A DNA stretch of 64,000 nucleotides from contig NC_134753.1 of the NCBI RefSeq assembly GCF_050436995.1, positions 12,090,001-12,154,000 on the forward strand, written 5' to 3'. Within the stretch, counting starts at the first letter, position 1. The number at the start of each line of letters is the position of its first letter. The position numbers and the translations under genes were made by a program. This DNA is from Anticarsia gemmatalis. Taxonomy: Eukaryota > Arthropoda > Insecta > Lepidoptera > Erebidae. The notes under the pieces are model-generated. The model was not told the DNA's origin and searched no databases. It was given only the letters and a program-made list of their open reading frames with translations. Positions 48,540 through 59,919 of this stretch are shown here, in pieces.

Positions 48540-48725
48540 CATTACTTAGTATTTCAATTTAATACCTTACATTATTATAAAGCGCAATGTTAATAATATG
48601 TGAAGTGTTTTTGTGTCGATTTTGTTTGGAAATGGCTAAACCAATTTGAATAAACTTTGTCTAGGTGATAGAAAATATGTAAGGAAAAGACATTGGAAGA
48701 ACATACTTCTTTCCTCGGTTGGAAT
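48540..48725 (-). repeat. LINE-like relic, inverted relative to 47852-48003
   Basis: The minus strand contains ccttacatattttctatcac and then caaattggtttagccatttc, matching the order of the plus-strand relic at 47852-48003. No clean ends. Confidence 0.5.
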
Positions 48726-48729
48726 ATGT

Positions 48730-50145
48730 TTAAGTTATCTTAATTACAAAATTGACTACACAAACAAATTTCAGTAAGCAAGTACATTAACAAACGAACA
48801 CTCAACTACATACATTGGCGGCCATACCAAACCGAGAAGCGAGAAATTTAAGAAAAAGGGTAATCCACCTCAAATAATTCGAAGATTACCCAAGCGAAAC
48901 CGTAATTATTATAATATTTATTATTCCTTTTGTAACGATTATTTAATAAAACAAAATGAATTATTTGAAAATGATTCGCGTTAATTGGCCGTTTCGACAA
49001 CAATTATGAAATATTAATGTAGTTTGATATTCATTTTACGTTTGATTGGAGACTAATTGTCTCGTTTGTTTGTTAATCATTTGTTTGAAGTAGTATGTAA
49101 GCTAGATGTATCTACTTTTCAAATAGTAGGTGAAGGTTAAATATTTAGAAAGCTAAGACCGCTTTTTAAAAGTAATCTGCAGTTATCGTTATTGTAGTCA
49201 ATTAACTTAAGTTAATTTAATTTATTTAAGTTCTTATTTACAAAAAATGCGCATGTGATTTTAAAACAACACTTTATTTTGATTAAAACAACCTTGTTGT
49301 TTCTAACAAATATTAAAAAAACCTTAATAACTTCACTTGTTTTGAACTAATTTAGAACTGTACCACGATTTCTCTTCACTATCGACAACCGGCTAGCTAT
49401 CGAGAAATTTACACAAAATCTGTTTAGCGCCTCTTGCGGACTCCGTAAGAAATATTTTGGCAGTACATTTTAAATGTCAAACTCTCGATACTCGATGGTT
49501 TCAATCGGAGAGAATCGTGCTACTGCTTTATATGGGTGTTCCTATTGCAAATACCAAATCTTATATGCCAGCCATCGAAATCCCACGCTCCGATAGCCCG
49601 AAGCCTACAAGTTGACCGTATGACCGTTCAGTACGTCTAAGTTGGCTGCACTGCGATGCGCTCGGAGGACACAATCACCATTAAGTTAAAGGCTAATTAA
49701 ACCCCTGAGAAACTTACTTGTCTCCCGCCGCGGTAGCGCTAACTTCGTAACGTTGGTATCACTGATAAGAGAAAGCGGTTAAGAGTTCGAATTGCGTTTG
49801 TATGGTTGTTTTCCTTGCTTAGGATTGCTAAGCGTATGGTTTACATCTAAGATATTTGTTACACGATAGAAGGTTCGAACACTATAGTATCACACAGCAC
49901 AGTTTATTTAAAAAAGGAGATTTTTTGTCACTTAAAATAACTTAAAATCTAGAAATATCTTTACGGATTCACCTTATACTTATGATATTATATTATACTT
50001 TTGATATTATGAAAAAAAAAGACATATTAAATCATATCAAAGGAATAATACCAACTCAATAGATTCGTTAGTTTCTTGTCAGTTTTTAAATATAAATATT
50101 AATAATAAATCCGCTCGATAGTTCAGTATAGCTATAAACAGTTCA
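48730..50145. other. Intron stretch, mostly unrecognised
   Basis: AT-rich. A patch at 49378-49520 (ctatcgacaaccggctagct, then gcgcctcttgcggactccgt) and one at 49735-49800 (a weak B-box-like agagttcgaattgcg) may be repeat relics. Neither is secure. Confidence 0.4.
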
Positions 50146-50149
50146 GTCA

Positions 50150-50168
50150 TGCCCCACGTTGGGCGCCA
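50150..50168 (-). other. Primer-binding-site relic matching tRNA-Lys (LTR retrotransposon trace)
   Basis: The plus strand reads gccccacgttgggcgcca, which as I recall equals the 3' 18 nt of insect tRNA-Lys(CUU) including CCA. Its complement, tggcgcccaacgtggggc, is the primer-binding site used by some insect gypsy-type elements, so a retroelement would read on the minus strand with its 5' LTR to the right. No clear LTR boundary, second LTR or gag/pol remnant was found. Confidence 0.55.
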
Positions 50169-50262
50169 ATACCGATTAGTGGTCAAAATAGGCACGAAAT
50201 AGAACTCTATTCAGTTATATAAAAAAGACACATAACGAAACTTTATGAATAAATGCACCTGC

Positions 50263-50422
50263 TTATCACGTATCTCAGTTGACAGCTAGTGTACGTCAAA
50301 TTGATGATCTCTTTTCAGTACATTGCTGCTTTGACATAACGTGTTCATCACTATAATCTAAGAGAGAAAACAATGTACAGCATAGTGGCTTTCAAATGTT
50401 TGACAACTGAGATACGTGATAA
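50263..50422. mobile_element. MITE-like element with 22-bp terminal inverted repeats
   Basis: The left end (50263-50284, starting ttatcacgtatctcagttg) and the right end (50401-50422, ending caactgagatacgtgataa) are inverted copies matching at 21 of 22 positions, about 115 bp apart. An internal gtacattg/caatgtac pair adds symmetry. No clear target duplication and no coding capacity. Confidence 0.65.
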
Positions 50423-50424
50423 CC

Positions 50425-53400
50425 CTCCTGCTCGCTTTTAGTTCATATCTTAGACCAAACCAATACGGCTTCAATGTTCTTGCAGGCAAATTGTTTCCGT
50501 TCAGTGTACACTCGTGTCAATTTACTTGAACGCAGAATTATTCGTGCTGCCGACTTGTTGCTTATTACATTTTTAATGAGTTAGGCTTTTGAGGCTTCCA
50601 CTCTACCGGTAGAAGAACTTTGTTACAATAATAGGCGATATTTTAAATTATTAAGAGCTGATGTAATAAAAAAAGTGTGAATAATTTGTATGTTTCATCT
50701 GTGTGAATAGAAAAGGGGTAGTTTTTTAAGTGTTATAGAATAAAATAACATTACGCATGGATTTGTTTTCCGGTAATGAGTTTGTGTTCAAGAGTATCAA
50801 GGTTTTAATGCTATTAAAGGACTTACCAATATTTTAATAGTATTCTACTTTAACGATGTTATTCAGCTTACAATCGCTGTACATACCTGTAAACAAAAAA
50901 ATTACAGAATTAGTATAATATAAACAAATTTCAAAAGACACGTTTCAAATACAAAGGCCACTTATCGACCCAAAAAAGACCAACCATAAGAATCAAACTA
51001 AAACTCTCTTGCCCAACCTTTATAACACCTACACGAAAGCTCCAATAATTGTAAAACGCTTAACAAATAAACATAAAACTGTAACAAAGTGTTAGAAAGA
51101 TAAATTAAGCGAATCATAATCCTAAAAGCCATCGTCGTTTGAACACGATAGCGTAACTCTGCCGACCCCTTGGGGCTACTTTGTAGGGATTATAGCCGTG
51201 ACGCCCATTAATTTTAATTTTAAATGCCGTAAAAATGATTTAATTATAATTTATTTTGATTATTTATTATTGCTACCTTACTTTTAAGGCTGCAAATTAG
51301 AATTACCTGCCTGCTTAATTAATTTAATTCTTCGTTTCGTTGTGGTTAAAAGTTATACTTGCTAGCCGAAGAAATACTGTCTTATTTGTTTAAGACTGTT
51401 ATTGAAGGCTGCCAAAATACCGACCTACCTTTGTTCAATGACACTTGTGCCTATTCTTCAACAGAATACTTTTTGCTTACTTCGCTGATAGCTTATCAAA
51501 GCTCCCCTCTATATTATGAATTCATAAAAATCCGATGCCATAAGAAGCGTTATAAAGTCTCGAGTTATAAAAGACACATTTCACAGCCAAAAAACCGTTG
51601 AGCGGCGCAGTTAGTAAACGTCTTTTGATTTACTTTGCGACCCAATCATCCCCACATGACGGCGGAATCACTTACATAAGGCGAGTAAGCATCTCACGGA
51701 ACGAGTTTTACATACAGAGAAAATCTATTAGGATGAAAGCAGTATCAAACCAAGCCTCTTATTATGAGCTATGGTACATCTTGCTATCTTATTTCAATTT
51801 GTACGCTCCATTGATTGCAGATGCCTCGGGCGCTCTTCGTTTGCAGTCACCGCGAGCGACGGAGACGACACTACACAACTCCCGATACAGAAGAAAGGGA
51901 TAGTACATATTTTTCTATGGACGAAAAATATCGAAAAAAGTTATCGCATCAAAGTCTCGGCGCCGTAAAGGTCTCATTAAAACTGTTCTGCAAAAGAATT
52001 CAGTCCAATTTATATGACAGTCGGTTGTAGATTGGTTGGAAAGTAAATAATGTTTTTTGTCTATTGTTTTAAATGACGTTTAAGCGTTCGGTTATTTGGG
52101 TGCTTTAATGAATGTAATTTAGTTAGAAAGTTTGTGTAACGATGTTAGGAGGGACTGAAGAAACTGTTTATCTAAGTTGTTGAAGTAGATGAGTATTTAC
52201 TACATTATGTAAGAGGGAGGGGGACGGAGAATAACCTATCACGAACGTTACGTGTATTGTCGGAGGTGAAAGTTCAAAGATCCGAGTCACTTCGTGTCGT
52301 AACAATGAATGAATAAACAGTAATCTGTTTTCTTTCTAATAAGGACAAGAGTACGCGATGTCATTTCAATGACACGCTCGATTTCGTATTCCTGAGAAAC
52401 TAAAACAAATCCACTTTGAATTTCAAACTGGTTTTCTTATCTGAAATGATACAAAACAGTCAGTTCTAGCTAAAATCAATTCTATCTTTCATTACACGTA
52501 AGTGTATCTGGATGTGAACGGTCTAAAACGTATCAACTCGGTAATATCCCAACGTAAACACATTAAACAAACGTTTTGAAGCTACATCAATATCCTGCCA
52601 TGAATTTTCCAAAAGGAAAACACGTCTACGACCGACATATCAAACATTTCCAGAAACGTTCGCGGATAAAAATATTTGTCAAACAAATCTGAAGCACACG
52701 CGAAAATATTGACGAGAAAAAAAAATGATTTCCTAAGAAAAGTACGAAAGGCTGCGCCGCGAGGAAGTTTTCTTTTTCCATCAACTGTCAATACCTTACA
52801 GCCAGGATTTACTTTTAAAATATGTCATTATATATTTTTTATATTACGTCGTACAAAAATGTACTTATTTCGCGCTCCGTTGATCTGAAAATGTGACATC
52901 AACGCAAGTGTGAAGGCATGTCGTGGTGTTGGATGAAATTTACGAGGTGGCTATACACTCCATATCACGACCTCTTCGGTTTACGGTCAGTGGTTTTTAT
53001 TCGGGAATAAAACAGCGATGATTCGATGCGTGGAGACTATTGCACTGCGCTCTGCAGCGTTTGCACCGTGCGCCGTGTCAAAGCGTTTTTGTGAAAAACT
53101 GGACGAGGTTTTTTAAATTAGAAGGTTGCGGTAGACTGTTGAAAGCACTGGACCGTTTTAGGTTTGTAGGTAAAAGTTTAAAATGTAACCGTAAGGCGTC
53201 TATATCAATAAATATATGGAACAAAATTGAATGGAGCGTTTTTTATCCATAACTTTACTATCTTATAACGTGATAATACATTCTTACTCACAAGCAACAA
53301 AATATCAACATTTCAGCACATTTTCTTCCACGTCGTTCCGAACACAAACCCCATTTATCAAACCTTTTACAGAAAAATACCTCTAATAAAATTAGTATAA

Positions 53401-54995
53401 CCACCGTCACTTTCCACACCGTCAATCATCAACCAATAACATTGCCACATTATTACAGTTATAATACCGGTTAAAATCGCGTGCGTTAGGTGTGAATGGC
53501 ATGCGATGACGATTGCGTGCGATTGCGTGCGAACGCAAATAGTTAGGATTCAGTGCACGCATCACAAATACTGTCGAACACTTTATTGGTGTCTGTTCGA
53601 GTGTGTTTTTATACACTTGGATGTTAGAAAATTGAACATGATTCTTTATTGCGAGATAGTGTAATGTATTGAAGGTTTAAGCAATCTTATGGGTGAAATC
53701 GTGTAAGAATATTGGGTTGTTCCCGATTTGTCTTGAGACGCGAAATGAGACTATAGAGATAAGGCAGGCTTCAGTTGTTTTTATATAATTGTTTGTTTTG
53801 TTTTTGTTTTGAATATATGTGGGAGTCATATCGAAGCGTACCTAATGTTTTCTAAATATTCAATTTTAGACTGTCCTAGTCTTTTCCCGTTGTAATTTGA
53901 ACTTTGATGTATTTTTTATCTAGCCTGTTTCTGTGTTCCACTGCCAAATTTTGGATATTTTACTAGTAAAATACCTAAATAGAAGCACTATAAGCTGTGC
54001 TTGAGGGCGTAGAATAAGATACGAAAGCATTACTTTTTTTTTTAAACCTATACTAAAAAGTGACCCAGAATTGCATTATAAAAAGGAAAATATCAAATTA
54101 CATTAAATTCACAGGCGAATTTAACGACATCAAACAATTAAAGCCAGGTTATTTGAAGTAGAATTTAAGCAAGTACCATACGACGGTTTCGGACGCTTCT
54201 GCTTACCCGACTGACATAATCCCTCGGTCGTCCGTGTAGCCAGCGGGAAGCAATGAGGATCTGCACCGACCACGGCTCTACATAACTTACATTGTTCCTT
54301 CCACACAAATTCTATGGGAGTATGTGTTTTGTATGTGCGTTGAACGGTTTTTACTGGTTAATACCGGTTTGATAGCGTGTATGTGCCAAACTTTTAATAG
54401 TACTATGGTTTTCCTCTATAATGTTTTTTGGCTCAAATCAAATCAGAATATTTCGATTCCTAATATATTATGAGTTATATTTAAGTAATACCTATAGTTA
54501 GTTAGGATTAAGATAATTATTTAATATATAGACTCATATGTTCAAACTATTTTTGCAAACAAAACATCGTCTTAAATGTCAATTGTCTCTTATATATTTT
54601 TAAAAACCTTATTAATTTTATATATTAAACTGTCAATATGAGAGTGGTATAAAATAAAGTGTTCACGCGACACCTCACAACAACATCACCGCAACAATTC
54701 ATCACACTCCTTTCCGTCATTTAAAGTACCAAATATCCATGAACAATAAACTGTAGCCATCATTAGCGTTAATCCCAATATGTTGGAGCATCACAAGCGT
54801 GTCTGATGTCAAAGGGCGTTAATGATGTCAGGCCGTAACACTACCCCCGATGCCCCACTGCCTGACTATACGCCAGGTGACATCAAAATGATGTTATGAC
54901 TTTTATGATGTATTTCGGAGTTATTTGATTAATAAGTTTAAAGGCGCTCGCTAACTTTATATGATATATTTTAGGCGAAATTTGCGTGCATTTAT
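50425..54995. other. Intron stretch with no gene recognised
   Basis: AT-rich with GC-richer unique patches around 51620-51970, 52590-52790 and 53030-53180. Overlapping frames of 65-101 codons at 51359-52030 show no domain. A GA-rich run (agagggagggggacggagaa) lies near 52212-52231, and gcgatgacgattgcgtgcga near 53502 is a small local repeat of gattgcgtgcga. Confidence 0.45.
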
Positions 54996-54999
54996 TAAG

Positions 55000-55085
55000 G
55001 GTGTGCAAAGTCCGCAATCCACAGGCTAACCCCTCCCTTGTTTGGGAATAAAACCTTGCCCAGCAGTGGGAGAGTAATGGTTTAT
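55000..55085 (-). repeat. Lepidopteran interspersed repeat ('cccactgctgggcaa' family), minus copy
   Basis: The minus strand reads tctcccactgctgggcaagg, then ggaggggttagcctgtggat and tgcggactttgcac, matching the order of the copy at 9886-9966. Confidence 0.7.
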
Positions 55086-55089
55086 AAAA

Positions 55090-58080
55090 ATAATTAATTA
55101 TAGGCGAGAGGTCTTGTATAAAAAAATCCAATGACAAGATCCTGATGATTTGAGACATTTAGTTGTAAGAATTTAGTAACTTAGGAAGTAAACAATAATG
55201 GCCTATTCTTTATTACTTAAGGAAGAAAAAAACATGGTAACAAAAAGCTCATACACCTCAGCTTTTGCTTTGAGAAAGAGGTACCATTCTAGAAAAGTAC
55301 ACTTTAATATATTTGTATCATTTATCTAAGGCATCATTCCGTTAAATCAATACCACAATGAAATCGAAACCAAAATTTTAATTCCACCAAATCCGAGAAA
55401 CATCCTTCACTTAATACGTTATATCTATTTATAGGGTTGCGTCGCATCTATCTGCTCATAATGTGTTCGGGACCCTTTCACGCACGAATAGAGTCCCAAC
55501 AAGCTCGGATAAAAGGGCCTGGACCTACAGGGATGGGATTAAATATAGTCGCGACACTCAGGTGCTGTTGCAACCTTATCGGCAATACGGTTAGTCAAAT
55601 ACACTTTTGACAAAGATTACGGTTCCTAGTTGTGAAGATGAGATTTTGAAGGCTGAGAATTGTGATCTGACTTTAGGAAAATAAAAAATCGGTTTGAGGA
55701 ATAATAGATATGTGACAAATTTTTAATTTTTAGTCCTACAGGTAGATTATTTTTCGTAAGAAAAGTCGCATGATGTCATTACCGCCATTAAAAACCGTGC
55801 ATGTAACCAGCTCGTACACTACGGACCACAAATTTTAAAACTACATCAAGAATTGAGAATACTTTTGCTTTCTTTGGGAATGATTTTAGTCTCGCTATCG
55901 ATTGTTACACAGCCAAAATGAAACACGTAGTTATCAGAGCTACGTTAGCTAGTTACATACCTATTATTCTAGGTACTGAATTTCAATGTCCCTATAGATA
56001 GAGCCTTGTTGTGACCGACAAAACTGTTTAGCGGTTATAATTATATTTCGTCAAGCGTCTTGCGTTTCGCTGGACGCATCATTAGTGCGCTTTGACATCC
56101 GAGCTGTACGCATCAAAACAGTGATTCGCAATATTAATTTCAGTAGGACTATTATAGACTAAATAAGTAACGCCAGCATGTAAAGGTGTGCTGTTGTTTT
56201 TCTCTTCTTGTGTCTTAACGTGTGATATTCCATAAATAATCACGATCACATGATTTTTAAGTTAAACGTTCAAAGACACTACCAGTCCCAGAGATTATTT
56301 TGTATATTGTGAGAGTAAAGTAAGAGTAGAAGATCGACTTTAAGCACCAAAAGTCTTATGTATAATCTATTTTGCTAATTACTTTTGCAACGAAACTCCA
56401 TAATACACTCTTTATACAAAATTTCACATAACATCTAGAACACCATCTCTACATCGAACCAAACAAACAAAAAAGCTTTTCACTCTATCACATTTGCAAC
56501 AAAACTCTATTCTGTTCACAATGCCTCATAAAACACAATACGGTATATAGCTCTACATAGAGTTCGTCACATAATCGGGAGTGCACAGAGGCCCCGTGAG
56601 TCAATTTGCATCGCGGCGGGAGGCCGTCCTCGGAGACCTCTGCTCAATATTTTACGTGTAGAGTATGCAGGTGTGAAAGGGGACAAAAATATAGAGACAG
56701 GATCAAATTGTAGAGCTGTATTAGTGTTGGGTTAGATTGCTTCCCGTGTTATGTAAGCGGTTTCGTGTATTATGCTTTTGTGTGACATGATGGAATACTT
56801 TTGTGTGTAGTTCTATCTACGAATTGTGTCAAATTTTGGTGAAACTTTGGTAGTGCAGAACTTTTTACTGTTTGTTTTTCACGTATATTACAATCTTATA
56901 TGTATATATTAATCTGAGTATTATGCAATCAACATTATTGTTACGTACATCACAATCTTCACCCTATTTAAATTGTTGTTTTAAATACACAATGATTTAC
57001 TAGTAAAAAAAAATGATAGCTTGGTAGTTTAGTTATCAATTGCTAATATATGTATGATATGACTGAACTTACGATAAATTAAGCCTAAAAAGGGGGTTTC
57101 TTATAAAATAGTATTTGTGTACGATGTCTAAAGAAAATAACTGATGGTTTGAATAAAATTATGTTATCGTATTTTCAGTTTTACCACTTGAGAGTGCTAA
57201 GCATCATTATAACCCTAGAAAACTTGTGTGAAAAGCCTAGCAAGTAAATAAATCAACAAGGTAATAACGGCCAAATAAATTTGAGAATCAGAAATAAAAT
57301 CAGTTGAAAAGCGAAAGTAAGATTGATCGAGGTTGTTCGATGAAGTTCGTTGTTGCTCTCACGATATACTTCGACTCTACTTAGCTCTACATGTAGAGAT
57401 AACAATGTAGAGTTTAGAAAATATTCGAGTTTCTTGTGTGTTGAAATTGTAGAATGATATACATTATAACTGACGGAACGTAAGGTTCGTTAATGCTTGA
57501 CATCTACGAGGTTTGAATTCAAGGTAAAATGTTGTGTTTTTCGTTACGTTTCATTTAAAATGATCATTTGTTTTGGCAATAGATTCGTCTTCTACACATG
57601 GGATTCGTCTCATGTGATATAATATTATCATTGTAAATGCCGAAACGTGTGCGTATTTCAGAAATCTCTGCTTCCGTCTTTAGGATGTAACAGGCTTATA
57701 TATGTATGCATTTTTTACAAAAATAGTAATACCTTAAAATATCGAAGAAACGACATAAACGCAAGATCTTTCTATATAGTGTTACATACAAGAAAATACA
57801 CCAATCAGAATCACTCATTCCGCACAAAGACAACGAACAGAGAGATGTAAAATCGAAGCGAGCACGGTATGCAAATTATATCAAAATAAATGAGTTTCAG
57901 TATCTCCGTACATTTTATGAATAAAAACATCAATGCTAAGAACTCATATTATGCGAGAGGAAAGAATAACAACTCCGATGTGAATCTTAGACGTAAGCTG
58001 TAAGCAATTAGAGCACTGATTTTATGCATAATAAGTATACGTGTAATGTTACAATGTAATGTTTTGTAATACAGTATTAT
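55090..58080. other. Intron stretch with no recognised feature
   Basis: AT-rich with a GC-richer unique patch at 56570-56650 (catcgcggcgggaggccgtc). ctctacat/atgtagag words recur at 56445-56570 and 57380-57415. No coding evidence. Confidence 0.5.
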
Positions 58081-58084
58081 TTTT

Positions 58085-58280
58085 AAAGTGTCTTCCGAAA
58101 CACGGAGAGGTTCTCAAATATTAAAGAACAGCTATCCATCTATGAAATCTCCGCGCCACAAGCTGCTAAACTCTGATGTGGTAAGGTCTATTGTAAACAA
58201 ATTGTTAACAACACACACATATTTTATTTTGTGTGGAAATTGAACTCTGGACATTATATACAGCAGTAATATCGGTGTAA
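58085..58280 (-). repeat. tRNA-derived SINE relic
   Basis: On the minus strand, gttagtaaagttacaccgat leads to a degenerate B box (cagagttcaatttcc) and a body ending near ctccgtgtttcggaag. This matches the layout of other moth SINE relics in the window. Poorly preserved. Confidence 0.45.
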
Positions 58281-58284
58281 CTTT

Positions 58285-59850
58285 ACTAACAAAAACAGTG
58301 CAGGTTTGGTATGTACTAAAGTAATAAAAGTCTCTTTAAAGCAACGCTGCAATATTTAATACTAGTCACACACCAGCCTGTCAAAAGACCGAATAACTTT
58401 TTAACTTACCCCTCGCAACCAATATACGTTCTAATTTTATCTCAAATATTTTAATACACGAACTCAGGGAAATTCGTCGTGTACGTTATAAGTTTTTCTC
58501 ATCGTTCAGTATTCAGTGACGCGGACGGAATGTATCCCCAATCATATCCGCACGGGGCCCCTCTCTGCAGATTGATATTTGATCCTTCACCGACGGTGGG
58601 CTCCGGGGCCCCGCTTTCGATTGACTGTCAATACACCAACTTTTTGTTTTCGGATATTAGGTTATGTTTACAATTTTGGTTGTTATTTTGTTTAATTTTT
58701 TACTTGAACCCGCATTACGCCTTCGCTTTGCAGTATTAAAATTTACTTTCTAGTCTTGCTAAACAAGATTCGATGAATGAGAAATAAAATAATATTTTGC
58801 GATGTTATTGAACACAATGGTAGCATAATAAATATAGTTATTGTGAAAACAGTGAAATAAGATTTGCTAAATCGGTATAAATAAGTGTAAGAACATATTC
58901 TTTCATATAAATTATGTCAACACTTATAATCGTCGCAATCTCCACACCAATATAGGTAGTCAATACACCCCTGTCCCATTTTATTTCATGATCTAGTTTT
59001 ACTCCATCAGGAAATGCGTATGTATCTTTACGCAATTTTATTCAAAAGGAAAAATTAGAGACCCATTTCTTTTTACGTTAAAGTTTGCATGCGGGTTGAA
59101 AGTAAGCAATGTCTAATCAGAACGCACTTATAAGGGGCCCCGGAAATCGTGAGGACAGCATAATAGATTATTATACTAATATATATTTATATTATAAGCC
59201 TATTACAGCCTATTATATTATTATGCTTTAAGCAGCTAGGGGAAATAAGCAATTAAGTAGGGCAACCCAATTTGCTATCGAATATTTGAAGTACTTCGAC
59301 CCGTTTAGTAGTATCAGATATTGTACAATTGATAAACGTTTTTTAGGGTTGGGGTTGCTAGAGATATTTAACTAGGAAGTTGGTAAAATACCTATCGTAA
59401 ATTGTGTTTTTTTGTGACCTTGAGGGTAGATGAAATATTATTATAAATTTTAACAATATTCAAAATATAGTTTTTGATATTTATGCGAATGTTAACCTGT
59501 TAAATAAAACGTCAATAATTTAGTTTAATTAGTTTAGTTTACAAAAATATATTTTGAATCTGTACATCTACTGTGAATTACTTTCACAATGATATTGACA
59601 GAGTATCCGCTTCACATTATATAAATAAAATACCCAAAATTTGTGAAAAGAATTGACGTAGAATCACATTATCAATAATTTGTCACTACTAAACTTACCC
59701 ACTGCGTCACCACCTCTTCTAATTTATACACAAAAGTACTTGCGGCCTAGCCCCAAAGCCCTAAAAAAACTCATTTAATCACGCAATAAACCAACAACAG
59801 ACGTATCGGTGTACAGTGCAAATTGAACGACGATATACACTCCTTAAATT
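58285..59850. other. Intron stretch with no gene recognised
   Basis: AT-rich with a GC-richer patch at 58530-58620. ggggcccc palindromes occur at 58554-58561, 58605-58612 and 59134-59141. An imperfect AT-rich inverted repeat (gcataatagattattata / attatattattatgc) spans about 59158-59225. The 86-codon frame at 58479-58739 has no domain. Confidence 0.5.
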
Positions 59851-59851
59851 A

Positions 59852-59915
59852 TTGGGGTTGGACAAACATTGGGCCAGTGTTTGGCATGTTGGGCCAATAT
59901 TGTCCGAGGCACGTA
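59852..59915 (-). repeat. Reverse-orientation relative of the ccaatattgg repeat at 12737
   Basis: The minus strand reads caatattggcccaacatgcc, then aaacactggcccaatgtttg and tccaa, matching the order ccaatattggacccaacatt and tggcaatattggtccaa at 12737-12789. Confidence 0.55.
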
Positions 59916-59919
59916 CAAA

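Noticed and set aside
58479..58739. 86-codon frame in a GC-richer patch
   Set aside because: No recognisable domain; the second half is generic hydrophobic AT-rich translation.
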